The notes under the pieces: generated by a model
The model's database searches: none
What the model saw: only the letters and a program-made list of their open reading frames with translations
Told to the model about the DNA's origin: nothing
Shown: in pieces, positions 9,091 to 16,781 of the stretch
Position numbering within the stretch: the stretch's first letter is position 1
Layout: each line of letters starts with the position of its first letter
Made by a program: the position numbers and the translations under genes
Assembly: GCF_008933165.1 (NCBI RefSeq)
Contig: NZ_WBVQ01000001.1
Location: forward strand, 930,001-994,000
Direction of reading: 5' to 3'
From: Phaeocystidibacter marisrubri
GTDB taxonomy: Bacteria > Bacteroidota > Bacteroidia > Flavobacteriales > Schleiferiaceae
Length of the DNA stretch: 64,000 nucleotides

Positions 9091-9167
9091 CACCCAGCAC
9101 CCAGCACCCAGCACCCAGCACCCGTCACCCGTCATCCAGCACCCAGCACCCAGCATCCGCCACCCAT
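9091..9167. repeat. Tandem heptamer array, 11 units of CACCCAG type
   Basis: Eleven consecutive 7-bp units can be read without a gap: four CACCCAG, two CACCCGT, CATCCAG, two CACCCAG, CATCCGC and CACCCAT. The array fills much of the 162-bp gap between lhgO and the NYN gene. On the minus strand it reads GGG separated by 4-nt loops, which fits the G3N1-7 quadruplex rule and would be carried in RNA read from either minus-strand gene. It is not a CRISPR array: the units are contiguous with no spacers. Confidence 0.9.
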
Positions 9168-9208
9168 CCTACATCTCCAGGGCCAGAATCATCACGTTCC
9201 CTACCGCC

Positions 9209-10141
9209 TTATACCATCAACTCCACTTCCTTGGCAACCAATTCACCTTTATCATTTTCTTCAACGATGAATTTTACCGCATCCCCTTCGTAGAGGTCGT
9301 TGAAATCCGCATTGGTGAGATTGCTGTGGTGGAAGAAGAGGTTGTTTGGCTGGAATTGAATGAATCCATATCCGGTCTTCAAACTTAGGATTTCGCTCTC
9401 GTGAACTTCTCCCGGTTTTGCATCTGAATTATCAACCGACGTAGAATCGAAAGTTCTGCTTTCACGCGGTTGACGTTCCTCGCGTTGATCAGGAGGAGGG
9501 AGGACGAAAATGTTTTGAATGGATTCGTCGTCATCTTCGAGACCTTCTTCAATTCGATCGTGCATGAGGATAGGGTAAGATACACTCTTGATGAGGTCTT
9601 GAGAAGTTTTGGTCGTCATTCGCTTACCGTCATCATTGGTGAATTCAAAATCCCAACTGATGAGCATCACTCTGATTCCGAGTGAGTTTAGTTTGTTCAC
9701 GATGGCGGTGTAGTCGCCGTCAGCGCCAATTAGAGCTACGACATCTAATTTGTCATTGTAGGCTAAATCCAGGATGTCGACAGCCATTTGCAGGTTCAGG
9801 CCTTTATCGGCAGAACGACTATTCACTATACCCTTCACAGGTTGGTAATGAGCAGTGACACCTTCGTAGCTCAAGATATCGTCAAAAACGCGATCGAAAT
9901 AGAGTTGGTTTCCCTTTTCACTTGCTTCCGATGCTACAATTCGACCTTTGTAAAAATGGGACTCAACAATCTTGCATCGCTCCACTTCATTTTCTTCTAA
10001 AAAGGCCAAACGTTCTGTGATGTATCGATGGATTCCAGAAAGGCTTAATCGGCTCTTTCTGTCGTGTACGTAGTTGTAGTAGTTACTAACGTGTGTAAAG
10101 TAATTTCCGTCGTAAAAGACACCTATGCGTGTAAGGTTCAT
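9209..10141 (-). CDS. NYN (PIN-like) domain protein fused to a cold-shock domain
   Basis: A 310-aa soluble protein. Residues 1-190 are a LabA/DUF88-like NYN domain: GVFYDGNYF and LIGADGDYTAIVNKL carry the conserved acidic residues of PIN-like nucleases. An acidic, proline-rich linker follows (about 195-245). The last 65 residues match a cold-shock/S1-like fold, with GYGFIQFQPNNLFFHHSNL (RNP-like aromatic motif) and a final KGELVAKEVE. NYN domains are often RNases and cold-shock domains bind single-stranded RNA or DNA, so an RNA-processing or RNA-binding role is inferred. It is read alone, opposite to the polysaccharide genes. Confidence 0.85.
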   Translation of the reverse strand: MNLTRIGVFYDGNYFTHVSNYYNYVHDRKSRLSLSGIHRYITERLAFLEENEVERCKIVESHFYKGRIVASEASEKGNQLYFDRVFDDILSYEGVTAHYQPVKGIVNSRSADKGLNLQMAVDILDLAYNDKLDVVALIGADGDYTAIVNKLNSLGIRVMLISWDFEFTNDDGKRMTTKTSQDLIKSVSYPILMHDRIEEGLEDDDESIQNIFVLPPPDQREERQPRESRTFDSTSVDNSDAKPGEVHESEILSLKTGYGFIQFQPNNLFFHHSNLTNADFNDLYEGDAVKFIVEENDKGELVAKEVELMV

Positions 10142-10189
10142 AGTGAGTTGGATGACTAGGATTGTAAATAAGGGTGTAAAGATAGGGAT

Positions 10190-10490
10190 AAGTATGTAGT
10201 TAGTGATGGGTAGGGAGGTTGGGGTGTGTTAGGAGTTTGATGGGGTTAAGGGGGGTAAGGTGTTGGGTGACGGGTGATGGGTGATTAAGGAGTTTAATGT
10301 GTTTGCGGTGTTTAAGGTGTTGGGTGACGGATGATGGGTGTTTGCGGGGTTTAAGGTGTTGGAGGATGGATGCTGGGTGACGGGTGAGATCAACAGTTCC
10401 TTTCTACCGCGCGAATCCTTTCGCGTGGGAATTGAAGGGGGGGATGATGGATGCTAAGTGACAGGTGACGGATGAGACCTACAGCTCACT
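10190..10490. repeat. G-rich degenerate repeat island between the NYN gene and the WbpM-like gene
   Basis: The 440 bp between the divergent starts (10142-10584) contain no gene. From about 10190 the plus strand is made of G-rich degenerate units: heptamers such as GGGTGAC, GGGTGAT and GGATGAT, interleaved with TTTAAGGTGTT and TTTGCGGGG units that are the reverse complements of those at 23090-23160. One REP-like hairpin (10407-10428) is embedded. The island mixes all repeat types found elsewhere in the window. Confidence 0.8.
10407..10428 (-). repeat. REP-like hairpin, copy in reverse orientation
   Basis: Read on the minus strand, these 22 bp are identical to 23027-23048. The core CGCGAAAGGATTCGCG is a 6-bp perfect stem with an AGGA loop, and the outer CC/GG pairs extend it past one mismatch. 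The identity continues 3 bp further (TAG) on the loop-distal side. A third, slightly diverged copy is at 23293-23314. Confidence 0.85.
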
Positions 10491-10557
10491 GATGCACAAT
10501 TAAAAACCCATTTACCCTCGCAATCGTATGTCACATATGTCATGGAAGAAAATTCAT

Positions 10558-10565
10558 TACATTTG
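10558..10565 (+). promoter_or_regulatory. Perfect -7 box (TACATTTG) upstream of the WbpM-like gene
   Basis: TACATTTG matches TAnnTTTG exactly and ends 19 nt before ATG 10585. It lies inside the frame that would be used if translation began at the upstream ATGs (10528 or 10537), so it argues for the 10585 start. I see no clear TTG element at the expected -33 distance. Confidence 0.45.
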
Positions 10566-10584
10566 GCAAGACCAATCAACCAGT

Positions 10585-12516
10585 ATGCTTAGAAAAATTC
10601 TTAGCAGTTATAACGACCGCTTTCTCTCTAGGTGGGTAGTGCTTGCCTTCGATATCTTCATGGTAGGTGTTGCCTTTGTTATCGCTACTGTCTTGCGATA
10701 CAATTTCGAATTCCATGAAATAGATCCAAATGATTTGAGCCAACAAGCAATTGTAGCGTGTATGGCTTACTTTATTGGTTTCTTACTCACGCAAAGTTAT
10801 GCGGGTATTGTTCGTCATACTGGGGTAAATGACGCCGTTCGCTTGGTTGAAGGTGCAATGATTGCAAGTGGGGGAGTTCTCTTTATTTCAGCTTACTTTT
10901 CCTGGTTTCAACCCTTGTACTCTGGAGTGTTCAACTTCAGTAGAAGTATCATCATCATTCATTTCCTGCTGGTTCTGTTCTTCCTAATTGGAAGTCGATT
11001 CTTCGTAAAAGGCATCTATATCACGGCAGTGAAGCGCGCCCGCATGAACAATAGAAATATTGTGATTTTCGGTGCGGGAACTTCAGGAATGATTACTCGA
11101 AATGCTCTCCTTTCTGATCCCATTTCTAACGTAAACGTTGTGGCCTTTATGGATGAAAATCCGAGTAAGGTTCGCAAGTCTTTGGAAGGCATTCCAGTTC
11201 TACACCCAGATAAGGTGTTGAAGATTAAATTTATTGAGCAAAAGGAAATCAGTGAAGTAGTTATCTCAATTCAAGGATTGAGTAGGGCTAAGCTTCGTGA
11301 AATTTCCGATAAGGCGGTTCGATTAGGTCTTCAAGTGAAGATTGTTCCCCCAGCTGAAAAGTGGATTAACGGTGAGTTGTCTGCACGACAGTTGCGCCAA
11401 GTGCGAATTGAAGATTTGCTGGAACGCGATCCGATTCAACTGGATAACTTCAATATCGAACGAGAGATTAAGGATCGAGTGATCTTGGTAACAGGGGCAG
11501 CCGGCTCTATCGGATCTGAAATTGCTCGTCAGGTTTTACACTACAGTCCTAAGAAGGTTATTTATCTCGATCAAGCGGAGAGCCCACTCTATGAGTTGGA
11601 GTTTGAGATTAAATCTAAATTCCCTGATCTCTTCAATAGATGTCAATTCGTTGTGGCAAGTGTGAAGGATTTTCTTCGCATGGAGAAATTGTTTGAGACG
11701 CATAAGCCAGAAGTGATCTATCACGCAGCAGCTTACAAGCATGTTCCGTTGATGGAGGCAAACCCATACGAAGCCTTGATGGTGAACGTATTTGGTACAA
11801 AGATCATGGCCGATTTAGCTTGTGAGTACGGAGCTCAGAAGTTTGTGATGGTGAGTACAGACAAGGCCGTGAATCCTACCAATGTAATGGGAACGACGAA
11901 GCGCATTGCTGAAATCTACGCTCAAGCACTAGCCAATTCTGGCACATGTAGGACGCAGTTTATCACTACTCGTTTTGGTAATGTATTGGGATCCAATGGT
12001 TCAGTAATTCCACTCTTCCGCAAGCAAATCGAACAAGGTGGACCGATCACAGTGACGCATAAGGATATTACTCGTTTCTTCATGACGATTCCGGAAGCCT
12101 GTAACCTAGTTATGGAAGCTGGTGCCATGGGAGAAGGGGGAGAGATCTTCGTCTTCGATATGGGAGAGAGTGTAAAGATTTATGACTTGGCAAAGAAAAT
12201 GATCGCTTTGTCGGGTTTGCGCTTGGGTAAGGATATCGAAATCAAAGAGACAGGACTCCGTCCGGGTGAAAAGTTGTACGAAGAACTTCTTGCCAACAAC
12301 GAGAATACGCTTCCTACACACAATGCTAAGATTCTCAAGGCACGCGTGCAGAAGAACGATTTTGATGTGGTTCGTCGCCAAATTGACAAGCTTTCTGAAG
12401 CGCTCGTTGATGCAGATCCAATGACCTTGGTTTCTGTAATGAAGGAAATGGTACCTGAGTTTATTTCTAACAATAGCGTGTACGAACAACTCGACAATAA
12501 ATCGGCAAACGATTAA
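10585..12516 (+). CDS. WbpM/PglF/CapD-type membrane nucleoside-diphosphate-sugar 4,6-dehydratase
   Basis: A 643-aa protein. Four N-terminal membrane segments (about residues 15-140) are followed by a CoA-binding-like Rossmann domain (GAGTSGMITRNAL) and a C-terminal SDR catalytic domain with TGAAGSIGSE near residue 305 and STDKAVNPTNVMGTTK near 425, where Met replaces the usual Tyr. The family removes water from UDP-GlcNAc or UDP-GalNAc to give the 4-keto-6-deoxy sugar used for bacillosamine- or FucNAc-type residues. I start it at ATG 10585, where residues match the family start (LSSYNDRFLSRW) and a perfect promoter box lies upstream; ATG 10528 would add 19 residues. It opens the second polysaccharide block. 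Confidence 0.9.
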   Translation: MLRKILSSYNDRFLSRWVVLAFDIFMVGVAFVIATVLRYNFEFHEIDPNDLSQQAIVACMAYFIGFLLTQSYAGIVRHTGVNDAVRLVEGAMIASGGVLFISAYFSWFQPLYSGVFNFSRSIIIIHFLLVLFFLIGSRFFVKGIYITAVKRARMNNRNIVIFGAGTSGMITRNALLSDPISNVNVVAFMDENPSKVRKSLEGIPVLHPDKVLKIKFIEQKEISEVVISIQGLSRAKLREISDKAVRLGLQVKIVPPAEKWINGELSARQLRQVRIEDLLERDPIQLDNFNIEREIKDRVILVTGAAGSIGSEIARQVLHYSPKKVIYLDQAESPLYELEFEIKSKFPDLFNRCQFVVASVKDFLRMEKLFETHKPEVIYHAAAYKHVPLMEANPYEALMVNVFGTKIMADLACEYGAQKFVMVSTDKAVNPTNVMGTTKRIAEIYAQALANSGTCRTQFITTRFGNVLGSNGSVIPLFRKQIEQGGPITVTHKDITRFFMTIPEACNLVMEAGAMGEGGEIFVFDMGESVKIYDLAKKMIALSGLRLGKDIEIKETGLRPGEKLYEELLANNENTLPTHNAKILKARVQKNDFDVVRRQIDKLSEALVDADPMTLVSVMKEMVPEFISNNSVYEQLDNKSAND

Positions 12517-12552
12517 GGAAGCGTATCTTCACAGCGTGATACCTCATAGTAT

Positions 12553-13782
12553 ATGCTGAAGTACAAAGCCACCAACGGGCTTAAATTCAATTTCATTTTT
12601 GCCCTACTTGGAAATGTTGGCTATGCAGCCTTTCAATTCCTGCTACTCACGGTATTTGTCCGACTCTATTCAACAGAAGAGATTGGAGTTTTCAATTATG
12701 TAGGTGCCTTCGTGCTTCCCATTACGCTTGCTTTCGATTTACAACTTAGAAGCTTGTACCTAACAGGCACAGAAGAGGGCCATTATCACAGCTACCACAG
12801 ATATAGGAATCGCGTAAATATCTTCGCATTTGCTGTATTGCTCATCTCCACTCAGTTTACAGATAGTGAGTATTTCTGGTATGTGCTCATACTGGGTACC
12901 ATGAAGTTGCTGGAGAATCAATCTAACTTATACTACGGGCTCTTCCACAAGATTGAAAGTACGCAACGCGTAGCAATGTCGCGATGGATTAAAACCGGAG
13001 GCACATTTGTGGTTACGGCAACGGTAGGCATTCTCTGGAAACCTGATTTCCTGACCTTGCTTTGGGTGTATTTGGGAACAAATATTCTACTATTCGTCGC
13101 TTTCGATTTGCGCTGGGCACTACAGTTTGGGAGAAAAGTCGCCGATGTCCCTACACCGATCAAACACATGATTGTTCTCACCATTCCAATGGTAATCATA
13201 GCGCTGATCGAAAAATACTACATCAATTATCCCAAACTCGCCCTGGAGCAGTTTTTTGGCCTGGAGGCGATTGGTATAGTGGGAACACTTTACTACTTCC
13301 GAATGATTGGAAGTCAGATTGTAGGCTCACTTTCTACAGCAACGCAGAGCAGATATGGCGAATTGTTGAAAGTGAAGAACTACAGAGGTTTGGATAAATT
13401 TGTTGCGCTGAATGTGGCCATTGGTGGCGGACTGGGTATCGGACTCACACTCGTTTTTTGGCTCTTTGGAGAAAGTATAATCACCTTGCTATTTACAGAA
13501 GCCTACACGGCTTATATGGATGCATTAATGCTGATTTTGCTGGCCAGTACGGCTGGCTTTGCCTACACTTTCTTGGGGGCTGTATTTAATGCCTTCCGTC
13601 AGCATAGGTGGAAGGTTCTTTTTCAAGGTGTTTCCTTTGCTGTATTGTTGATTCTTACCTATTATCGCCATGAAACCGTAAATGAGGTATTGCTCAATGT
13701 GCTTTATGCTGAAATATTGACGCTCATGCAATTTGTTATGGGTTATTTGGTTCTGCGGAAAAGGAGAGTAGCTAGGTCCTAG
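12553..13782 (+). CDS. Wzx-like polysaccharide flippase (MOP/PST superfamily)
   Basis: A 409-aa integral membrane protein with about 12 hydrophobic segments and a basic C-terminus (LRKRRVARS). The N-terminus (LLGNVGYAAFQFLLLTVFVRLYSTEEIGVF, residues 17 to 46) has the form of lipopolysaccharide O-unit flippases: two amphipathic helices joined by a short LYSxEEIG loop. Such proteins move undecaprenyl-linked repeat units across the inner membrane. Its place between the dehydratase and two glycosyltransferases fits. The N-terminal pattern and topology are the only evidence; the substrate is unknown. Confidence 0.8.
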   Translation: MLKYKATNGLKFNFIFALLGNVGYAAFQFLLLTVFVRLYSTEEIGVFNYVGAFVLPITLAFDLQLRSLYLTGTEEGHYHSYHRYRNRVNIFAFAVLLISTQFTDSEYFWYVLILGTMKLLENQSNLYYGLFHKIESTQRVAMSRWIKTGGTFVVTATVGILWKPDFLTLLWVYLGTNILLFVAFDLRWALQFGRKVADVPTPIKHMIVLTIPMVIIALIEKYYINYPKLALEQFFGLEAIGIVGTLYYFRMIGSQIVGSLSTATQSRYGELLKVKNYRGLDKFVALNVAIGGGLGIGLTLVFWLFGESIITLLFTEAYTAYMDALMLILLASTAGFAYTFLGAVFNAFRQHRWKVLFQGVSFAVLLILTYYRHETVNEVLLNVLYAEILTLMQFVMGYLVLRKRRVARS

Positions 13783-13820
13783 ACTTCAGGCTCCAGGATG
13801 AAAGACCAATGACCAACCCC

Positions 13821-13828
13821 TATCTTCG
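13821..13828 (+). promoter_or_regulatory. Variant -7 box (TATCTTCG) five nt before the GT4 gene
   Basis: TATCTTCG differs at one base from TAnnTTTG and ends 5 nt before ATG 13834, the same arrangement as at 6975 and 33362. It suggests an internal promoter giving a leaderless transcript for the downstream part of the polysaccharide block. Confidence 0.4.
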
Positions 13829-13833
13829 TTCCC

Positions 13834-15021
13834 ATGAAAGGCAGACTTCTATTTGTAACCGACCATGTTTACTATGAATGTGATGGTGAGGTATATGATA
13901 CATTTGGTTTTAACTACGAGTTCTTTGCACCTTATTTAGAAGTGTTTGAGAAGGTGGATGTGTTGTGCAGGTTGAAGTCGGTGGAAGATTCGACGGGATT
14001 GGTAAAATCTTCTGGAGATCGACTTGAGTTTCATGGGACACCGGCAGTTCACGGCGTGAAGTGGTTCATCGATTCCATGAAGTATTTTAGGCCTTTTGCC
14101 AAGTTGATTGATGGGGTAGACGCTATTTGTTACCGAATACCTGCAACCGCTGCATGGAATGTTCATCTGATAAATCAAAGACGAAAGCAGCCTAAACCTC
14201 ATATCTTTGAGTTCGTAGGCGATCCTTTAGAGAGTTTACTTTCGGTAGATGACGGTCGGATTAAACGGCAAATTATGCTGCTAGCTGGGCGTGTACATGG
14301 ACAGAGAATGAAGGCCATTGTTCAATCGGCAAAGACCGGGAGTTACGTGAGCGCTTCGCATCTCCAATCGCTCTATCCACCTCCGGCAAACGTGAATACG
14401 AAAGCCATTTCTAGTATTCGATTAAATGAAAAATACATATTGGATTCTCCTCGGGAATTACCCCCTTTGAATCCTATTCGAATTGTAGAGGTGGCCAGTT
14501 TTGTGATTCCTAAGAACCAAGCCTACTTGATCCGTATCGGTTCTGTGTTGAAGGAGAAGGGGTACCCCATCGAATTGCATTTTGTGGGAACTGGAGCAGA
14601 GCAGGAAAGCGCAAGAGCACTGGTGAATCAGTTGAATATGAATGATGATGTGGTTTTTCATAATCAAGTGACAGGCTTTGATAACATCGTTCGCATTCTG
14701 GATTCCTGTCACATTTTTTGTCTGCCTTCTTATTCCGAAGGAGTTCCACGCTCCATGATTGAAGCCATGGCCAGAGGTTTGGTTTGTGTTGGGACGCCCA
14801 TTGGAGGTATTGTTGAGTTGATTGATAAGGCACACACCTTTCCATTGGATGATGTAGAGCATGCAACTCAGTTTTTTGCCCAATTAATAGACCATAGTGA
14901 TACTTGGATGGAAATCGGTGAACGCAATATTCAAAAGGCGAGGGAATACGGTCAATCTGTACTCGGACCGCGAAGAATTGTGATGTATACCGAACTGCGT
15001 GATGCTATTCCTCTAGATTAA
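13834..15021 (+). CDS. GT4-family glycosyltransferase
   Basis: A 395-aa GT-B glycosyltransferase. The C-terminal donor domain has CLPSYSEGVPRSMIEAMARG, which holds the E-x7-E motif (EGVPRSMIE) near residue 310, then GTPIGGIVELID. The N-terminal half is diverged and has no obvious acceptor signature. It is placed between the flippase and the acyltransferase of the second polysaccharide block, so it most likely adds one sugar of the repeat unit in the cytoplasm. Linkage and donor cannot be inferred. Confidence 0.82.
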   Translation: MKGRLLFVTDHVYYECDGEVYDTFGFNYEFFAPYLEVFEKVDVLCRLKSVEDSTGLVKSSGDRLEFHGTPAVHGVKWFIDSMKYFRPFAKLIDGVDAICYRIPATAAWNVHLINQRRKQPKPHIFEFVGDPLESLLSVDDGRIKRQIMLLAGRVHGQRMKAIVQSAKTGSYVSASHLQSLYPPPANVNTKAISSIRLNEKYILDSPRELPPLNPIRIVEVASFVIPKNQAYLIRIGSVLKEKGYPIELHFVGTGAEQESARALVNQLNMNDDVVFHNQVTGFDNIVRILDSCHIFCLPSYSEGVPRSMIEAMARGLVCVGTPIGGIVELIDKAHTFPLDDVEHATQFFAQLIDHSDTWMEIGERNIQKAREYGQSVLGPRRIVMYTELRDAIPLD

Positions 15022-15166
15022 GGGGAACCTCGCTATATTTGAATTCTAAATCGAACGTCCTATCAACTCCATCTACCACCAACTCCGCTATATTTTACCA
15101 CTCTGGTTTGTCCAGCTGATCACAGCATGGTTACCAGACAATAAGTTCACCATACGTTTTCGTGGG

Positions 15167-15628
15167 GTGCTGGTGAGCCCTTTTATTGGAAAGTGTGGCA
15201 AGAACTTCACACTAGCGGGAGGAGTGGTCATCAATGGACCACAGGGACTAAATGTTGGAGACAACGTCTACTTTGCCAGAGGGACATGGATTAATGCGAA
15301 GGCAGGAATTTATATTGAAGACAACGTACTTTTTGGTCCCAATGTGGTGATCAGTTCGGCCCAGCACGTTTTCAAAGACGGAAGCTTTGCTAGCGGTCAG
15401 AATATTTACCGCCCTATTACCATTGGTGAGGGCTCATGGCTGGCAGCCAATGTCACCGTAAAATGCGGTGTGAAATTGGGCAAGGGCAATTTGGTTGCAA
15501 GCAATTCAAGCGTGGTAAGCGACACACCCGATTACTATTTGGTGGCTGGTGTTCCTGCGCAGCCTGTGAAACCCGTAAGTGAAAGAGATGGTGAAGCTTT
15601 TACAGGTGTGATTCCCAAACGTTCATAG
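15167..15628 (+). CDS. Hexapeptide-repeat acyltransferase (WcaF-like); true start probably upstream
   Basis: At least 153 aa of left-handed beta-helix with hexapeptide repeats (GKCGKNFTLAGGVVING, ISSAQHVFKDG, ASNSSVVSDTPDYYLVAGVPAQPV), like sugar O-acetyltransferases of capsule clusters. GTG 15167 is the first conventional start codon. However, the same frame stays open upstream to a TAA at 15047-15049 and encodes a plausible family N-terminus (YHQLRYILPLWFVQLI, then AWLPDNKFTIRFRG) directly joined to it. No ATG, GTG or TTG lies in that extension. It probably acetylates a sugar of the exported glycan. A start mutation, a rare ATT/ATC start or a sequence error are all possible. Confidence 0.75.
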   Translation: MLVSPFIGKCGKNFTLAGGVVINGPQGLNVGDNVYFARGTWINAKAGIYIEDNVLFGPNVVISSAQHVFKDGSFASGQNIYRPITIGEGSWLAANVTVKCGVKLGKGNLVASNSSVVSDTPDYYLVAGVPAQPVKPVSERDGEAFTGVIPKRS

Positions 15629-15632
15629 TGGT

Positions 15633-16781
15633 ATGAAATTGATGTTGGTCATTAACAACGCCTTTTCTGCATTTCACTTAAAGGGTGCCGTTCGGTATTT
15701 CTCGGAGAAAGGTCACGATGTGAGTATCATGTCTACTCCGGGAAAATTGGTGGATGATTTGGCCAAAGAAGAGGGGGGAAGAGTTATTCCCATTCAATTG
15801 AATCGAGATATTGCCCCATTTGAAGACATCAGATCCTTATTCCAACTCATTCGAATTCTGAAGAAGGAAAAGCCAGACGTCATCAATGTAGGAAGCCCTA
15901 AAACAGGATTTCTCTTTGCATTGGCAAAAATTTTCCTACCTAAACTCCCAATGATCTTCACATTGAGAGGAATTCGAAGTGACACCTTGACTGGCCTTAA
16001 ACGAGCGATCGTATTCCGAACGGAGAAGCTAGCTTGCTCGATGGCTGAAAAGGTGATTGTGATTAGTCCTTCTCTGCGCGATCATGCCGTGGAAATAGGC
16101 ATGTTAGATCCTCAAAAAGCCGTTGTTTTTGGTGCGGGTAGCAGCAATGGAATTAATACGGAACTCTATAAACTCACAGATGAGTGGGTTCAAAAGGGGA
16201 ATGACCTGAGATCTGAGCTTGGGATTTCTCCCAATGCTTTGGTCATGACTACCATTGGTAGGGTGACGAAAGATAAGGGACTCACCGAGGTCTACCGGGC
16301 TTATAAGCGCTTGGCGGGTGAGTACGCAGAACTACATTGGCTAGTTGCAGGACCAGCAGAGGAAGGCGATCCTTTGGATCCTTCTATTGTAAAGGCAATG
16401 GTTGAGAATTCGCGCATTCATTTATTGGGTCAAGTGAATCCCATTCAACCTGTAATAGCGGCCAGCACAGTTGTTATTCAATACAGTTACCGCGAAGGGT
16501 TTGGCAACGTAGTCCTACAAGCCATGGCCATGAAACGTCCAGTAGTTATTGCCGATATTCCAGGCTTGCGAGATACCTTGGGAAACAGTTCCGCTGGATT
16601 GAAAATACGCCCCAAAGACTCAGAATTATTGGCAACCTCTATCAATCATTATCTATCTCGCCCAGATTTGTGTGAGCAACACGGAGAGTTTGGTCGGAAG
16701 CGCGTTGAACAACATTTTGCTTCTGAAGTGATTTGGGATGCCCAAAGTGCATTGTATGCTGAAATATCGGGGAACAAATGA
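15633..16781 (+). CDS. GT4-family glycosyltransferase
   Basis: A 382-aa GT-B enzyme. The N-terminal LVINNAFSAFHLKGAVRYFSEKGHDV and the TLRGIRSDTLTGLKR segment are typical of GT4 members near WecA-type transferases in Bacteroidota polysaccharide loci; the donor domain carries YSYREGFGNVVLQAMA (E-x7-x variant of the E-x7-E motif, Gln for the second Glu) and IPGLRDTL. Its stop overlaps the ATG of the next gene (ATGA), so it is coupled to the second WecA-type transferase. It may add the second sugar onto that enzyme's lipid-linked product. Confidence 0.83.
   Translation: MKLMLVINNAFSAFHLKGAVRYFSEKGHDVSIMSTPGKLVDDLAKEEGGRVIPIQLNRDIAPFEDIRSLFQLIRILKKEKPDVINVGSPKTGFLFALAKIFLPKLPMIFTLRGIRSDTLTGLKRAIVFRTEKLACSMAEKVIVISPSLRDHAVEIGMLDPQKAVVFGAGSSNGINTELYKLTDEWVQKGNDLRSELGISPNALVMTTIGRVTKDKGLTEVYRAYKRLAGEYAELHWLVAGPAEEGDPLDPSIVKAMVENSRIHLLGQVNPIQPVIAASTVVIQYSYREGFGNVVLQAMAMKRPVVIADIPGLRDTLGNSSAGLKIRPKDSELLATSINHYLSRPDLCEQHGEFGRKRVEQHFASEVIWDAQSALYAEISGNK

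Noticed and set aside
9091-9167. Possible CRISPR array
   Set aside because: Units are 7 bp and contiguous, with no spacers and no cas genes in the window.
8869-9293. Overlapping plus-strand open frames rich in Pro, Thr and His
   Set aside because: They lie over the heptamer array and antisense to lhgO; the composition follows the repeats.
10142-10584. tRNA or other structured RNA gene in the intergenic region
   Set aside because: No cloverleaf or CCA end; the structure seen is the REP-like hairpin and tandem units.
13783-13800. Short GGCTCCAGG-like motif also seen near 26265 and 55118
   Set aside because: Only a few degenerate copies of under 15 bp; too weak to call a repeat family.
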